Program-made: the position numbers and the translations under genes
In this document: in pieces, positions 7,442 through 16,727 of the stretch
Layout of the letters: each line of letters starts with the position of its first letter
Position numbering within the stretch: the stretch's first letter is position 1
Source: Prevotella sp.
GTDB lineage: Bacteria > Bacteroidota > Bacteroidia > Bacteroidales > Bacteroidaceae
Direction: 5' to 3'
Length of the DNA stretch: 34,120 nt
NCBI GenBank assembly: GCA_017402445.1
Contig: JAFPME010000013.1
Coordinates: 1 to 34,120, forward strand
Notes under the pieces: generated by a model
What the model was told of the DNA's origin: nothing
The model's database searches: none
Seen by the model: only the letters and a program-made list of their open reading frames with translations

Positions 7442-7516
7442 TCTTAACTATTCATTCTTATTTCTTAATTCTTAACTCTTCACCAACATCCCCCTCGGGG
7501 GCTTGGGGGGCCCTTA
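7442..7516 (-). repeat. Intergenic TTAAG-type repeats with GC-rich hairpin
   Basis: The gap between DUF2851 and the thioesterase holds several copies of TTCTTAACT/TTAATTCTTAA words on both sides of CCCCCTCGGGGG (7490-7501), which is followed by CTTGGGGGGCCC. The last four sense codons and stop of DUF2851 (R-I-K-S-stop) are themselves written in the repeat. The hairpin could attenuate read-through to the thioesterase gene. Confidence 0.6.
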
Positions 7517-8815
7517 ACTCTTAATTCTCAAGTATTCGTATCCGATGCGGCATCGCAGACAGTCGCGTCGGTCGCAGTATTCCTTCTTGAGCTGGATAAG
7601 AGCCTGGCTGTCTGCTGCTGTGATGACCTCCAGTCCGCACTGTTGCCACATGCGGGTGATGTGGTTGTTCTCTGCCTTCAGTTGTTCCAGCAGGTCGAAG
7701 GCGCGGTCGCAGAGCTGTTCCTTAGACTGATGTCTGCCGTAAGCGAAGAGCATAGGTATGGCAGTATTGATGATGAGCAAGTTCAACGATGCCGCGGAAA
7801 GATGCTTGTCTGTCTTGCAGCTGGTGGAACCGAAAGTGTAGTGGTTCTCCCAGTAGGCCGTGACCTGTGTCTGTAGCAGCTGTTTCAGCTCTTCCACGGT
7901 TTGGCACTCAATCAGTTGGCTCAGTCCTGCCCGACGTTCGTAGTAGAGGTTGGCCAGTTGTGCAATCCGGATATGCGGAAAGTTCTGCGGTCGCAGACGT
8001 AGGAATCGCCAAAGAGAAGCATTCATGGGCTGCAGTCCGAACTTATGTGCGAGATAGAGATACTCGTTTCGCAGCCGTGTGAAGTATCCTTCGAGCAGGG
8101 CTTGTTCGTGATAGCGCTCGGGAACCATCGCCAGTTCGAGCAGTCCGGCCTGTCCCATGAAGATGGCTTCCACCTGGAAGAGGTCGTCGCGGTGCTTGCC
8201 GACGCTGGCCAGTGGGATGTGACGGGCCCATGTCTCGAAAGCATCGCCGTTGACTCCGAAGCCGAAGTTGCGAGCCAATGTCATGAAGTAGGCAGCTTCC
8301 CACGACCCTTCGCACTGTTCGACACGTTGGCGAATGGCTTCCGTCTTCTGTTCCAGACGCTCGGTCTGCAGGGCGCTGAGCCATGAATGGATGGTGAGCG
8401 CGGACAGGTTAGGAATGATGCGGTAGCAGGGTGGGTATTGATCTTCGTGCAGCAGTTCGGCATAGTGGTCGGCGACTTGCTGCGGAACGGCGATTTCCAT
8501 CTGTGCCAATGGGCGATGGTCGTGAGTGAGCACCTCGGTGTCGACAGTTTCGCATACGTGAAGCACGACGTTGTCGTAGTGCGGATCGTTGTCGTGACCG
8601 TGGCGATACCAGTCGCTGGCGCGTTCATGAATCTCCACGTTGCCCACCCACACGGTTTCTCCGATTCTGATCTTCGCGTTAAAAAAATCAGGACCGGCAT
8701 GGTGACGGTTGTATAGGCCGGGGTCGATGACCTCCACTTCCCTGCCGTCGGTCGTTGTCAGACTTCCCAATGGCAGCATTTTGTGGCGCCAGACGTAGTG
8801 CAGCAGTTGCTCCAT
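7514..8815 (-). CDS. DUF2851 family protein
   Basis: The 433-residue protein begins MEQLLHYVWRHKMLP. An extended frame to 8914 would run across the promoter and is unlikely. The N-terminal third carries the DUF2851 hallmarks: VEVIDPGLYNRHHAGPDFFNA, then VGNVEIHERASDWYRHGH, YDNVVLHVC and VLTHDHRPL. The rest is alpha-helical (RNFGFGVNGDAFETWA, HKFGLQPMNASLWRFLRLRPQNFPHIRIAQLA). The C-terminus has a cluster of four cysteines (CDRRDCLRCRIG near the end plus an earlier CGL). The D-H...D...E-H arrangement in the N-terminal part resembles nuclease-like folds, but the family function is not established. It has its own promoter at 8843 and is widespread in Bacteroidetes. Confidence 0.92.
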   Translation of the reverse strand: MEQLLHYVWRHKMLPLGSLTTTDGREVEVIDPGLYNRHHAGPDFFNAKIRIGETVWVGNVEIHERASDWYRHGHDNDPHYDNVVLHVCETVDTEVLTHDHRPLAQMEIAVPQQVADHYAELLHEDQYPPCYRIIPNLSALTIHSWLSALQTERLEQKTEAIRQRVEQCEGSWEAAYFMTLARNFGFGVNGDAFETWARHIPLASVGKHRDDLFQVEAIFMGQAGLLELAMVPERYHEQALLEGYFTRLRNEYLYLAHKFGLQPMNASLWRFLRLRPQNFPHIRIAQLANLYYERRAGLSQLIECQTVEELKQLLQTQVTAYWENHYTFGSTSCKTDKHLSAASLNLLIINTAIPMLFAYGRHQSKEQLCDRAFDLLEQLKAENNHITRMWQQCGLEVITAADSQALIQLKKEYCDRRDCLRCRIGYEYLRIKS

Positions 8816-8842
8816 GTCTCTTTTCCTTTTCTTTTTAGATTG

Positions 8843-8850
8843 CAAAAATA
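8843..8850 (-). promoter_or_regulatory. Bacteroidetes -7 promoter box for DUF2851
   Basis: The minus strand reads TATTTTTG, 27 bases before the preferred ATG at 8815. It sits between the terminator of the SusD gene and DUF2851, as expected for a new transcription unit. Confidence 0.55.
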
Positions 8851-8893
8851 CGAATATTTTCAGAAATACCGAAAGATAAATGAAAAAGGTGCA

Positions 8894-8930
8894 CAAAAAA
8901 ACGACCGTCTCCACATTGAGAGACGGCCGT
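8894..8930 (-). terminator. Intrinsic terminator after SusD
   Basis: A stem of ACGGCCGTCTC with GAGACGGTCGT and a short loop is followed by seven T residues on the minus strand, 26 bases past the SusD stop. It ends the SusC/SusD transcript. Confidence 0.85.
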
Positions 8931-8955
8931 TATTGCAAAAAGAGCAAAGCTCAAC

Positions 8956-11163
8956 TTACTCGGCGAAGGGGTCAAAGGTTCCGGCAGCACCACCGTTGTT
9001 GTAGTCTTCCCAACCGATGGTCTGTGCAAGACCCTTGTTGGAATTCTGTGCGCCCGACGAGAGACCGAGGAAGTAATACTTCGGACGGAACTGGATGAAC
9101 TCGTCGTTGTGCTGCGAGTCGCGGCCGTCGCCCTTGCGTATTTTCAATACGAGGTTGTCCTGATACCATGCTTTCAGCGCTTCCAGCTGCGGGGCGAGAT
9201 CCTTGCGAAGGTCCACACCGGCGGGCCGTTCGGTACCAGCCTTGACAAGCGGGTCGCTGTCCCACTGAGTTCCGCCGACTCCATACTTGTCAGCCACGCG
9301 GAACTCGATAGTCTCGCGACGCTGTCCGTTGAACTGTTTGAAGCCTAACCAGGTGCAGGTGTTGCCGCCCCAACCTGTCAGTGTCCATGAAGAGGGTGCG
9401 CCCGGCACCTGAACAGCACCGCCGTCGAAGAGCATCCAGCGACGCATGTCGTCGAATCGCTTGCCTTCGTATGCAAATTCAATCTCGCGTTCGTAGAGAA
9501 TAGCACTCATGCAGGCAGCCTGATCGGCAGAAAGATTCGTCTGCAGACCGAAGTCGTTGGCGGCTGTGTAACCTGCACGAGCACGGATTTTCTTCAACTG
9601 TTCAACAGCAAAGCCCATGTCGCCTGCACCGCATGCTGCCTCAGCAAGGTTGAGCAGTACTTCAGCAAAACGAATTTCCATGAGCGGTGCAGCCGAGAAG
9701 AACGGACCGGCGCCCTTGCTGCCCAGCGGCTCGTACATGTAGAGCGGGCTTGCGTTCACGTCGAGGTCGTCGCTCTTCTTGCGTACGTACACACCAGACT
9801 TGCTTCCGAGCAGGTTATCGGCAGCGTAGGAGTTGCCGCTCTCTGGGTTTCCTTGGTCGTTCAGGTCGGTGTACCACACGTAGTTCCACAGAACATAGTT
9901 CTTTCCGCTGTCGTAAGACGGGTTGTGGCTGTCGCGCTGCGTGGGATCACCGTTGTAAGCCCAGCGGAAACCGGGGAATGAGAAGGTGCGATAGAATCGC
10001 GGATCGCGGTTCATGAAGGGGAAATCAGACTCGTAGCTGTACTCCGATGTCTCGAGTTTCGTGTAAGTTCCTGTGCCTGCGGGTATCTTTCCGTCGGCCA
10101 TTGGGAACTGCTGGATGAGCATCAGACCGGCCGTCTTGCCGCCACCACCCGTGTTGGAGGGACGGATGTCGCGCTCCCAGCGGTTGTTCTTCTGGTTGTC
10201 CAGACCGTCGTCGCTGGCCACATTGTTGTGCAAGGTGACGAAGACAGCCTCGGGATTCTTCGATGCAGTGAGGAACTGACGTGCGAAGTCAGAGCCGTTG
10301 ATGTTGTTTCCGGCTGAATAGAGACCGTAACCGCAGGCTTCGATAGTGCCCAGGTCGCTCTTCATCTCGTTGTAAGCTTGCGTCCAGCGGCTCTGGTCGT
10401 TGGCGCGGTTGAAGAGCGGGCTTGCCCAAAGCAGGAGCACGCGGCCTTTCAGGGCAAGAGCCGTGCCGGTGGTGACGCGTCCGTAGTCGCTTCCGCTCCA
10501 TCCGCCGTGCGTTGTCTGTTCGCGAAGCATGTCGGCAGCTTTGCTCAGGTCTTCAAGAATGAAGTCGAAGCACGCCTTGGCCGATGAGCGCGGAGTGAAC
10601 GATTCGGCTACCGGCTCGAGCACGTCGGTCACGATGGGCACGCCACCGTACCACTTCACGAGGTTGTAGTAGCACCATGCGCGGAAGAAATAGCACTGTC
10701 CGAGGAAGAGCTGCTTCTGCTCTTCGCTGATGGTGCTGCCCGAGATGCCGTTGATGGCGTCGTTGATATTGCGGATGCGACCGTAGACAGCCTCCTGGAT
10801 GTTGTTGTTTGATGCGAGGAAGAAGTCGGGAACGGAATTGTTCGTGCCCGAAGATGACAGTTCGATCTCCGGATTGACGAAGTTGCTGAAGCCCGAATAC
10901 TCTTCGGTCGACTTGGCAGCGATGTCGGCATTGCCCATGGAAGGATACTTCCACGAGAGATCGCTGGCTGTGGGCAGACACCAGCTGTAGATGTCGTTGA
11001 CGCGCCCGTTGCAGCCGCTGACGTAGTTGTAGGCGTCGGCACTCACGTTGTCGTAGTTCTTTTTCTCCCAAAGGAAGTCGTCGCTGCACGATGTGAGGGC
11101 GAAGGCGGCCACCAGACCTAATCCAATGAATTTTATGTTGTTGTTCATATTGTCATTCATCAT
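8956..11163 (-). CDS. SusD/RagB family outer-membrane glycan-binding lipoprotein
   Basis: SusD-like lipoproteins cap the SusC barrel and bind the glycan at the cell surface. The N-terminus is a lipoprotein signal with lipobox LTSC (Cys26 from the first ATG). In-frame ATGs at 11163, 11160 and 11148 are all possible; the last gives the cleanest leader (MNNNIKFIGLGLVAAF). The N-terminal SusD-like domain shows the tetratricopeptide-like FFRAWCYYNLVKWYGGVPIVTD. The C-terminal RagB/SusD domain shows PLMEIRFAEVLLNLAEAA, LKKIRARAGY and LYEREIEFAYEGKRFDDMRRW. At 735 residues it is longer than the usual 500-650. It follows SusC by 20 bp and is the last gene of the operon. The sugar bound cannot be told from sequence. 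Confidence 0.95.
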   Translation of the reverse strand: MMNDNMNNNIKFIGLGLVAAFALTSCSDDFLWEKKNYDNVSADAYNYVSGCNGRVNDIYSWCLPTASDLSWKYPSMGNADIAAKSTEEYSGFSNFVNPEIELSSSGTNNSVPDFFLASNNNIQEAVYGRIRNINDAINGISGSTISEEQKQLFLGQCYFFRAWCYYNLVKWYGGVPIVTDVLEPVAESFTPRSSAKACFDFILEDLSKAADMLREQTTHGGWSGSDYGRVTTGTALALKGRVLLLWASPLFNRANDQSRWTQAYNEMKSDLGTIEACGYGLYSAGNNINGSDFARQFLTASKNPEAVFVTLHNNVASDDGLDNQKNNRWERDIRPSNTGGGGKTAGLMLIQQFPMADGKIPAGTGTYTKLETSEYSYESDFPFMNRDPRFYRTFSFPGFRWAYNGDPTQRDSHNPSYDSGKNYVLWNYVWYTDLNDQGNPESGNSYAADNLLGSKSGVYVRKKSDDLDVNASPLYMYEPLGSKGAGPFFSAAPLMEIRFAEVLLNLAEAACGAGDMGFAVEQLKKIRARAGYTAANDFGLQTNLSADQAACMSAILYEREIEFAYEGKRFDDMRRWMLFDGGAVQVPGAPSSWTLTGWGGNTCTWLGFKQFNGQRRETIEFRVADKYGVGGTQWDSDPLVKAGTERPAGVDLRKDLAPQLEALKAWYQDNLVLKIRKGDGRDSQHNDEFIQFRPKYYFLGLSSGAQNSNKGLAQTIGWEDYNNGGAAGTFDPFAE

Positions 11164-11183
11164 TTATTGTTTCACGAATGTGT

Positions 11184-14100
11184 TTAGAAACTCAGGTTCA
11201 CACCGACAGTCCACTTGCGCAGGTTCGGGTACGAACCGAAGGCTCCTGCCATGGGGTTGGTGAAGTGGTCGGGGTAGGGGTTGTAGAAATTGATGAGGTT
11301 CTGGCCCGTCACGTTGATGCGGATGCCCTTGATGCCGGTGTTCTTCAGCCAGGCTGACGGCAGGGCGTAGGCGATGGTCAGACGGCTCAGGCGCACGCTG
11401 GCGTTGCTGATGCGCCAGAAGCTGGATGCGATGGCGTTGACGCTCTGGTAGGCGAGGTTCGGATACTCGGCCTCGCGGTTCTGAGCCATGACGAGATTGC
11501 CGCCTCCGTCGTAGATGTCCTGATAGACATACATGTTGTCGGGATTCCAGAACGAAGGCATGTTGTAGAACTCCAGGTTCGAGTTCGACGCCACGCCGAT
11601 GGCCTGAGCGGGCACTGTGGTGTAGCCACCCCAGCTGGCACCGAGCTGTGCCGTGACGGAAATGCCCTTCCAGTCGGCGCCGAGGTTCATCGTGAAGCCG
11701 TAGATGTTGCCGCGCTTGCCGAGCTGCACCTGGTCGTTGTCGCGGTCCACGACGCCGTCGGGGCCGAGATAAGTGCCGTCGGGCTGCTGCGGTCCGCGTA
11801 CATCTTTATAGATGAGCATACCGGGGCGCACCTTGTCCTTGGTCATGCCGAGATAGCTGGTGATGTTATACTGTGCGAAATACTCCTCGATGTCCTGGAA
11901 CGAGCGGAACATACCGATGCACTGCAGTCCCCACAGACCGAGATCGGTGCGGCTGCCGGGCGTCATCTGGCGGTAGAGATATTCTGTGGGCCAGTCCATC
12001 ACCTTCACCTTGTTGTCGCTCATGCCGGTGTTGATGCCGATGCGGTACTTGAAGTCCTTGCCGATCTTGTCGCGCCAGGTCAGCGAGAGCTCCCATCCCC
12101 AGTTGTCCATTTCGCCGATGTTGGTCGAAGCCGACTGCGAACCGACGGTGCCGGGCACGTCTTCCTTCAGGTTCATCAGCATCTCGCGGTTACGCTCGTA
12201 GTAGTAGTCGAAGCCGATGTTCAGACGGCTGTGCAGTACCTGCATGTCGAAACCGGCGTTGAACTTATACGACTTGTCCCAGTGAACCATGACGTTCACG
12301 GCCGAGTTGTTCTTGTTGATGGTGATGCGGCTGCCCGAGTCGTTGCCGAGGCCCTCGCCGAACACTGTTCCCTTGTTGGCATCGGTGGCGTAGACCTGCA
12401 TCCACTGCCAGGGAGCCAGGTTGTCACGACCGGTGAGACCGTAGCTGGCGCGGATTTTCAGGAAGTCGACCCAGCTCATAGCCTTGCTGTTCTGGAACCA
12501 AGGCTCTTCGCTGACCACCCAACCGGCGGAGACAGCGGGGAAGGTGCCCCAGCCGTATTTCTTCGAGAACTTGGTGGAAGCGTCGGAGCGCAGCAGGAAC
12601 TCCAGCAGGTAGCGGTTGGCGTAGGCGTAGTTGATGCGTCCGATGTACGACATCGTGCCGCTCTCCGAGCGACGGAACTGTGCATCCTCTTCGCTGCCGT
12701 CCTTCACCGAGTTGTCCTGACCGGTGGTGAACTCCAGGGGCTTCGTCTTGCTGGCGTAGGTCAGCTCGCTCTCAGCCTCCGAGCGCTCGATGGAGAAGAG
12801 TCCGTTGACGTGGTGCAGTCCGAAGTCGCGGGCATACTGCACGGTGAAGTTCATCTGGTAGTTGTCCGTGCGGATCATCTGGCGGCTGAGGATGTCGCCG
12901 TTGTTCAGCGTCAGAGCGTTGAAGTTGGCGAAGTTCAGGTAGTCGAACGTGCTGTCGTCGCCCGCTGTCGGGGTGTACATGTGCTCACCGCTGCCGTAGC
13001 GACGTGTCATCTGGTAGAGCGTGTAGCTCGAACCGTACTGGTTGTTCTTGTCGGTGTTGATGCTCTTCGAGTAGGCGAAGCTGAGCTTCAGGCCCTTCAG
13101 GATGTTGCTCCACCCGAAGTCGTAGTTCAGACCGGCGTTGATGCTCGTGTTTGAAGTCATCGTGCGGGTGTAGTCGCCGTTGTCCTGCAGCACGCGGAAC
13201 GAGTAGTTCTGGTTCTGCACGCGTGCGCCGTTGCTCGGTCCGTAGGTGGGAATGTAGTATCCGTTCACCTCTTCGGGGATGTAGCGCGGACGTGTGAGCA
13301 TCAGGTTGTAGTCCTTTTCGTCGCTCGTGCCGCCCACCTTCAGCATGGGCTTGTTCTTCTTGCCGTAGTCGCCGCTCACGGTGAGGTTGGCCGAGAGCCA
13401 CTTGCTGATCTTCACGTCGATGCCTGCGCGGTAGTTCCAGCGGTTGTAGTCCAGCTTGCCGAGGTTACCGTCCTGGTCGAAGTAGGAGATGCCGCCGAAG
13501 TAGCTCACGTTGTCCGAAGCTCCGCTGACGTTCACCGAGTGGCGCATCGTCGATCCGGTCTCCCAGTATTTGTCGAGCAGGTCGTAGTTCAGCGCTTTCA
13601 TGGCCTCCAGTTCGTCGGCCTGGAAGAGGGCTGTCTTCTTGTTGAGCGACGTATTGGTCGGGTCAGCAGCCGTGATGGCGTTGTACAGACGGCCGTAGTC
13701 GTAAGAGCTGAGCATCTTCGGGCGTGCCACCTCGTCGGTGAAACCGAACTGTCCGCTGTAGGAGATGGACGGCTTGCCCATCTTACCCTTCTTGGTCGTC
13801 ACGAGGATGACACCGTTGGCAGCGCGGGCACCGTAGACGGCAGCCGAAGCATCCTTCAGCACCGAGATGCTTTCCACTTCCGACGGGTCGAGGTTGTTGA
13901 AAGCCTCGGCACCGAGGTTCTGCGAGCTGTTGCCCACCTTCACGTCGTTGGGATAGATGTATCCGTCGATGACGAACAGCGGCTCCTGAGCCGTGGAGCC
14001 CACGTCGCTCAGCGAGTTCGTGTCGCGGATGCTCAGACGGGCGTTCTCACCGGGACGGGCATCACCGCCGCTCACTCCCAGACCGTTCACCAGTCCGCCC

Positions 14101-14510
14101 AGCGTGGAGGCCAGTCCGCCGGCTGCCAGGTCTTGGATCTCGTCCACGGGCACGGTGGCCACCGAACCCGTCAGGTGCGCCTTCTTCTGGGTGCCGTAAC
14201 CCACGACGACCACTTCTTCCAGCGTCGAGTTGTCTTCTTCCAGCTGCACACGGCCGCCCGTGGTGACCATGTCTTTGTAACCGATGTAAGAGATGATGAC
14301 CTTGCCGTTCTTCGGAACGTCAAGCTTGTAGTTTCCATCCAGGTCGGTGACGGTAGCGTCTTTCGTGCCTTCCACCTTCACCGTGGCGCCAATCACGGGC
14401 TCGCCGTTTTCGTCGACGACGGTTCCCTGTTGCGTCTTGTTCTGTGCCAGCGCGGGCAATGCCATGAGCAGTCCGAGGCACAAGCTGATGATATATCTTT
14501 TATATTTCAT
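11184..14510 (-). CDS. SusC/RagA family TonB-dependent outer-membrane transporter
   Basis: The 1108-residue protein imports oligosaccharides (or in some relatives peptides) across the outer membrane using TonB energy. A signal peptide ends at ALPALAQ. Residues of about 28-105 are the carboxypeptidase-regulatory-like domain (GTVVDENGEPVIGATVKVEG, ISYIGYKD). The TonB-box region EEVVVVGYGTQKKAHLTGSV follows. The plug contains PLFVIDGYIYPND and the SusC-specific SVLKDASAAVYGARAANGVI. The remainder is a beta-barrel ending in an aromatic terminal strand (KWTVGVNLSF). It is preceded by AAAAGGAT close to the ATG. Its partner SusD lies directly downstream and the surface lipoprotein lies 66 bp upstream. 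Confidence 0.96.
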   Translation of the reverse strand: MKYKRYIISLCLGLLMALPALAQNKTQQGTVVDENGEPVIGATVKVEGTKDATVTDLDGNYKLDVPKNGKVIISYIGYKDMVTTGGRVQLEEDNSTLEEVVVVGYGTQKKAHLTGSVATVPVDEIQDLAAGGLASTLGGLVNGLGVSGGDARPGENARLSIRDTNSLSDVGSTAQEPLFVIDGYIYPNDVKVGNSSQNLGAEAFNNLDPSEVESISVLKDASAAVYGARAANGVILVTTKKGKMGKPSISYSGQFGFTDEVARPKMLSSYDYGRLYNAITAADPTNTSLNKKTALFQADELEAMKALNYDLLDKYWETGSTMRHSVNVSGASDNVSYFGGISYFDQDGNLGKLDYNRWNYRAGIDVKISKWLSANLTVSGDYGKKNKPMLKVGGTSDEKDYNLMLTRPRYIPEEVNGYYIPTYGPSNGARVQNQNYSFRVLQDNGDYTRTMTSNTSINAGLNYDFGWSNILKGLKLSFAYSKSINTDKNNQYGSSYTLYQMTRRYGSGEHMYTPTAGDDSTFDYLNFANFNALTLNNGDILSRQMIRTDNYQMNFTVQYARDFGLHHVNGLFSIERSEAESELTYASKTKPLEFTTGQDNSVKDGSEEDAQFRRSESGTMSYIGRINYAYANRYLLEFLLRSDASTKFSKKYGWGTFPAVSAGWVVSEEPWFQNSKAMSWVDFLKIRASYGLTGRDNLAPWQWMQVYATDANKGTVFGEGLGNDSGSRITINKNNSAVNVMVHWDKSYKFNAGFDMQVLHSRLNIGFDYYYERNREMLMNLKEDVPGTVGSQSASTNIGEMDNWGWELSLTWRDKIGKDFKYRIGINTGMSDNKVKVMDWPTEYLYRQMTPGSRTDLGLWGLQCIGMFRSFQDIEEYFAQYNITSYLGMTKDKVRPGMLIYKDVRGPQQPDGTYLGPDGVVDRDNDQVQLGKRGNIYGFTMNLGADWKGISVTAQLGASWGGYTTVPAQAIGVASNSNLEFYNMPSFWNPDNMYVYQDIYDGGGNLVMAQNREAEYPNLAYQSVNAIASSFWRISNASVRLSRLTIAYALPSAWLKNTGIKGIRINVTGQNLINFYNPYPDHFTNPMAGAFGSYPNLRKWTVGVNLSF

Positions 14511-14576
14511 ATCCTTTTTTGTTCAATAATGCCAAGCAATCTGTTTTCATTCTTCTATCACTGTGGTTCGACGGCC

Positions 14577-16067
14577 TCAGGGCAGCCAGCGCGGGTCGCC
14601 CGTGCGGCGGCTCAGCTGCGTGGCTCCGCTGATGTGGAAGTCGCCGCCGTTGGGGTTGGCAAACTGGGGGTCTTCCTCAATCTGCGTGCCCGACGTGTCG
14701 TACTCGCCCACGTTGTCGAATGTGCCGTCGGCCTGCATGTAGGTGTTGTTGGCAAACTTGGCCGTGGGCTGGTTGCTCTTACCGTGGAGGAAGCGGCGCG
14801 GCACGCCTCCGGCCTGGCTGCAGGCGTAGAAGATGCAGTCGGTGAGTGTCCAGTAGGAGTCGGTCTTGCCGTTCATGCCGTTGTAGTTGCCCCACTGTCC
14901 GCCGTTCCATCCCAGACGGTAGAACGTGCAGTTCTTGTAGGTGACGCTGTTGCCTGGACCGCCCTTGTCGGCACCCATGTTGATGTCCTTGGCGCGGTAC
15001 ATGCCGGCCTGATAGAAGTATTTCACGTCGCCCTCGGCCTGTCGGTTGAAGAAGGTGCTGTTGCTGATGGTCAGATCGTTGATGTGTCCGCCCTTGTTGG
15101 TCCAGATCACGGCACCGCTGTTCGAGGCGGGAGGCGTCATCTCGACCACGCAGTTGTCGATGAGGAACTGCACGGCAGCCACCTTCTGGTCCTTGCGGTT
15201 GTCCCAGAAGAAGTAGCCGTTCACGTTGTCGAACGTGCAGTTCACGATGGTCACGTTGCCGCCGAAGATGACGAAGCCGGTCTCAGCGTCGCGGGCAGCC
15301 GTGGGTGCCTTGCTGAAGCCGAACACGCCGTTGTTGGCAGCCATGCCCTTGCAGTCGAACTTCAGGTATTTGGCGCCGAATGGTGCGGCGAAGTTGATGC
15401 ACGATGCCTCGGTGCTGTAGTTGATGGTGGCGGGCGATGTCTTGCTGTTCGAGCGCAGCGTCACCCAGTGGCCGTCGAAGTCGAGCTCCTTGCTCACGGT
15501 GTAGCTGCCGCCTGCCTCGAGGTCGTAGTTCAGGTTGCTGCCGATGGCCTCGTCGGGGACGGGGTTGGCGGCGAACCAGTCGTTCAGGTCAGAGCCTGAC
15601 GGGATGGTCATGTACGTCGGTGTGAACGTCGAGATGCGCAGCTCTGTCGCCTCAGCGGCCTCGCTGTTGTTGGCCGACGGCTTGCCCATGGTCTTGATGC
15701 GGGCCACGTAGTTCATGTCTTCCTCGCGCTTCACCGTCACGGAGCAGCCGTCAATGAGCGAGTCCTTGACAATCGGGGCTTCCATGTTTCCGGCATCGAA
15801 GAACGAGAACAGGTAGCCGCCTGCTCCTTTCACCACGGGCCATGTGATGGTTTGCGTCTTTCCGTCCGTACTCGGAGTGACGGTGATCTGGTCAGCCTGC
15901 GGCGATACCAGCGTGGCACCCGAGACGTCGCTCACGAAGCGTTCTCCGTCGTCGTAGCCGTCCTCAGCACATGAAACCAGCATCAGCGCTGTTGCGCCGA
16001 GCAACAGTCCGCCTTGCCGCAGTCTTGTGAAGAAGCAGCTCTTTCTTGAAAACTGTTTTTGATTCAT
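14577..16067 (-). CDS. Surface lipoprotein, fibronectin-like N-terminus plus right-handed beta-helix (DUF4957/DUF5123-like)
   Basis: From ATG 16067 the protein has 496 residues; an upstream ATG at 16094 adds nine. The lipobox is LVSC with Cys33. Residues of about 50-145 look like a fibronectin-type domain (ITWPVVKGAGGYLFSFF). After a proline-rich link, repeated short strands such as VTIVNCTFDNVNGYFFW, DLTISNSTFFNR and TYKNCTFYRLGW indicate a parallel beta-helix. The closing FHISGATQLSRRTGDPRWLP matches my memory of the DUF5123 ending. Proteins with DUF4957/DUF5123 occur mainly in pectin-type utilisation loci of Bacteroides and Prevotella and probably bind glycan at the surface. It is the first gene of this operon, ahead of SusC, whereas such lipoproteins usually follow SusD. 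Confidence 0.85.
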   Translation of the reverse strand: MNQKQFSRKSCFFTRLRQGGLLLGATALMLVSCAEDGYDDGERFVSDVSGATLVSPQADQITVTPSTDGKTQTITWPVVKGAGGYLFSFFDAGNMEAPIVKDSLIDGCSVTVKREEDMNYVARIKTMGKPSANNSEAAEATELRISTFTPTYMTIPSGSDLNDWFAANPVPDEAIGSNLNYDLEAGGSYTVSKELDFDGHWVTLRSNSKTSPATINYSTEASCINFAAPFGAKYLKFDCKGMAANNGVFGFSKAPTAARDAETGFVIFGGNVTIVNCTFDNVNGYFFWDNRKDQKVAAVQFLIDNCVVEMTPPASNSGAVIWTNKGGHINDLTISNSTFFNRQAEGDVKYFYQAGMYRAKDINMGADKGGPGNSVTYKNCTFYRLGWNGGQWGNYNGMNGKTDSYWTLTDCIFYACSQAGGVPRRFLHGKSNQPTAKFANNTYMQADGTFDNVGEYDTSGTQIEEDPQFANPNGGDFHISGATQLSRRTGDPRWLP

Positions 16068-16094
16068 AGATAGTTTGGTTATTAAGTTATACAT

Positions 16095-16277
16095 TAAATT
16101 CTTCTATTATTTTAATGGACGCGCGTTGCGTGCGCTTGTAACCAGTCAGTACGCTTTTTTTGTTGGTTATGTCTAATGTCTGGGCCGATTTCCGCCGGAA
16201 AGCAAGGAGTGTGGCGGATTTCTTCTTCCGCTTCAGCCGCTGCCGCCTTCTCTCTCAGATAGCGTCGCGGCCCTTGT
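16095..16277. other. Upstream region of the SusCD operon, no recognisable site
   Basis: The operon promoter should lie here on the minus strand. I see no convincing TAnnTTTG box, riboswitch or operator. A short GC-rich stretch with alternating GCGC steps sits near 16120-16135. Confidence 0.4.
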
Positions 16278-16651
16278 CTGTCAATATTTTTGACCGAAAA
16301 ATCGTGTATGGATTTTCTTTCATTTTTTGAGGATGAAAGCCTTTGTTTTGGTAAAAGAACTGAACAAAAAACCGACCGAGATGGCTCCGTTTTTCAAAAC
16401 GGCTCATTTTGCAGCTCGAAATGGGCCGTTTTGGCGAGCAGAATGGGCCGTTCTGAAGCGAAAAAAGGCTCGTTTTGAAGTTCAAAATGAGTCATTTTGG
16501 AACCGCTCAAAATGTAAAGAAAACACAAGTCGTTCGTTTCCAGCGGTTTGGCACTTCCGCGAGAATCGCGTGTACGCGTCCGCCGGATTTTTATTTCAGA
16601 ACGATGTCACTCACGGAGGCCCAAAACGGACTTTTTGTCAATATGTTTCAG
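16278..16651 (+). repeat. 375-bp palindrome-array element, copy 2
   Basis: The left arm starts CTGTCAATATTTTTGACCG and continues with ATGGATTTTCTTTC. Five palindromic units follow with cores at 16398, 16420, 16442, 16464 and 16486, spaced exactly 22 bp apart (for example CAGAATGGGCCGTTCTG). The right arm holds AATGTAAAGAAAACACAAG, then CGCGTGTACGCGTCCGCC, then GATTTTTATTTCAGAACG. The plus strand can be read through the right arm as a peptide (about 16475-16729) with TRPPDFYFRTMSLTE. The total of 374 bp matches the other copies. Confidence 0.85.
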
Positions 16652-16689
16652 TATTATTCATCACGCGTCGGCAGCGCCTGTAGCCGTGA

Positions 16690-16727
16690 AAACAAAAAGG
16701 CAGGAACCCCGACGGGGCCCCTGCCTT
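16690..16727 (-). terminator. Intrinsic terminator after the 588-residue secreted protein
   Basis: AAGGCAGG at 16697-16704 pairs with CCTGCCTT at 16720-16727, with an inner CCCC/GGGG stem. On the minus strand it is followed by TTTGTTTT. It lies 29 bases past the stop. The opposite strand also has a T-run, so it may work both ways. Confidence 0.85.

Noticed and set aside
13539-15599. A 686-codon plus-strand open frame antisense to the SusC and beta-helix lipoprotein genes
   Set aside because: It is the mirror of two well-supported genes, has no recognisable domain and is full of Val/His/Ala runs typical of antisense frames in GC-rich coding DNA.
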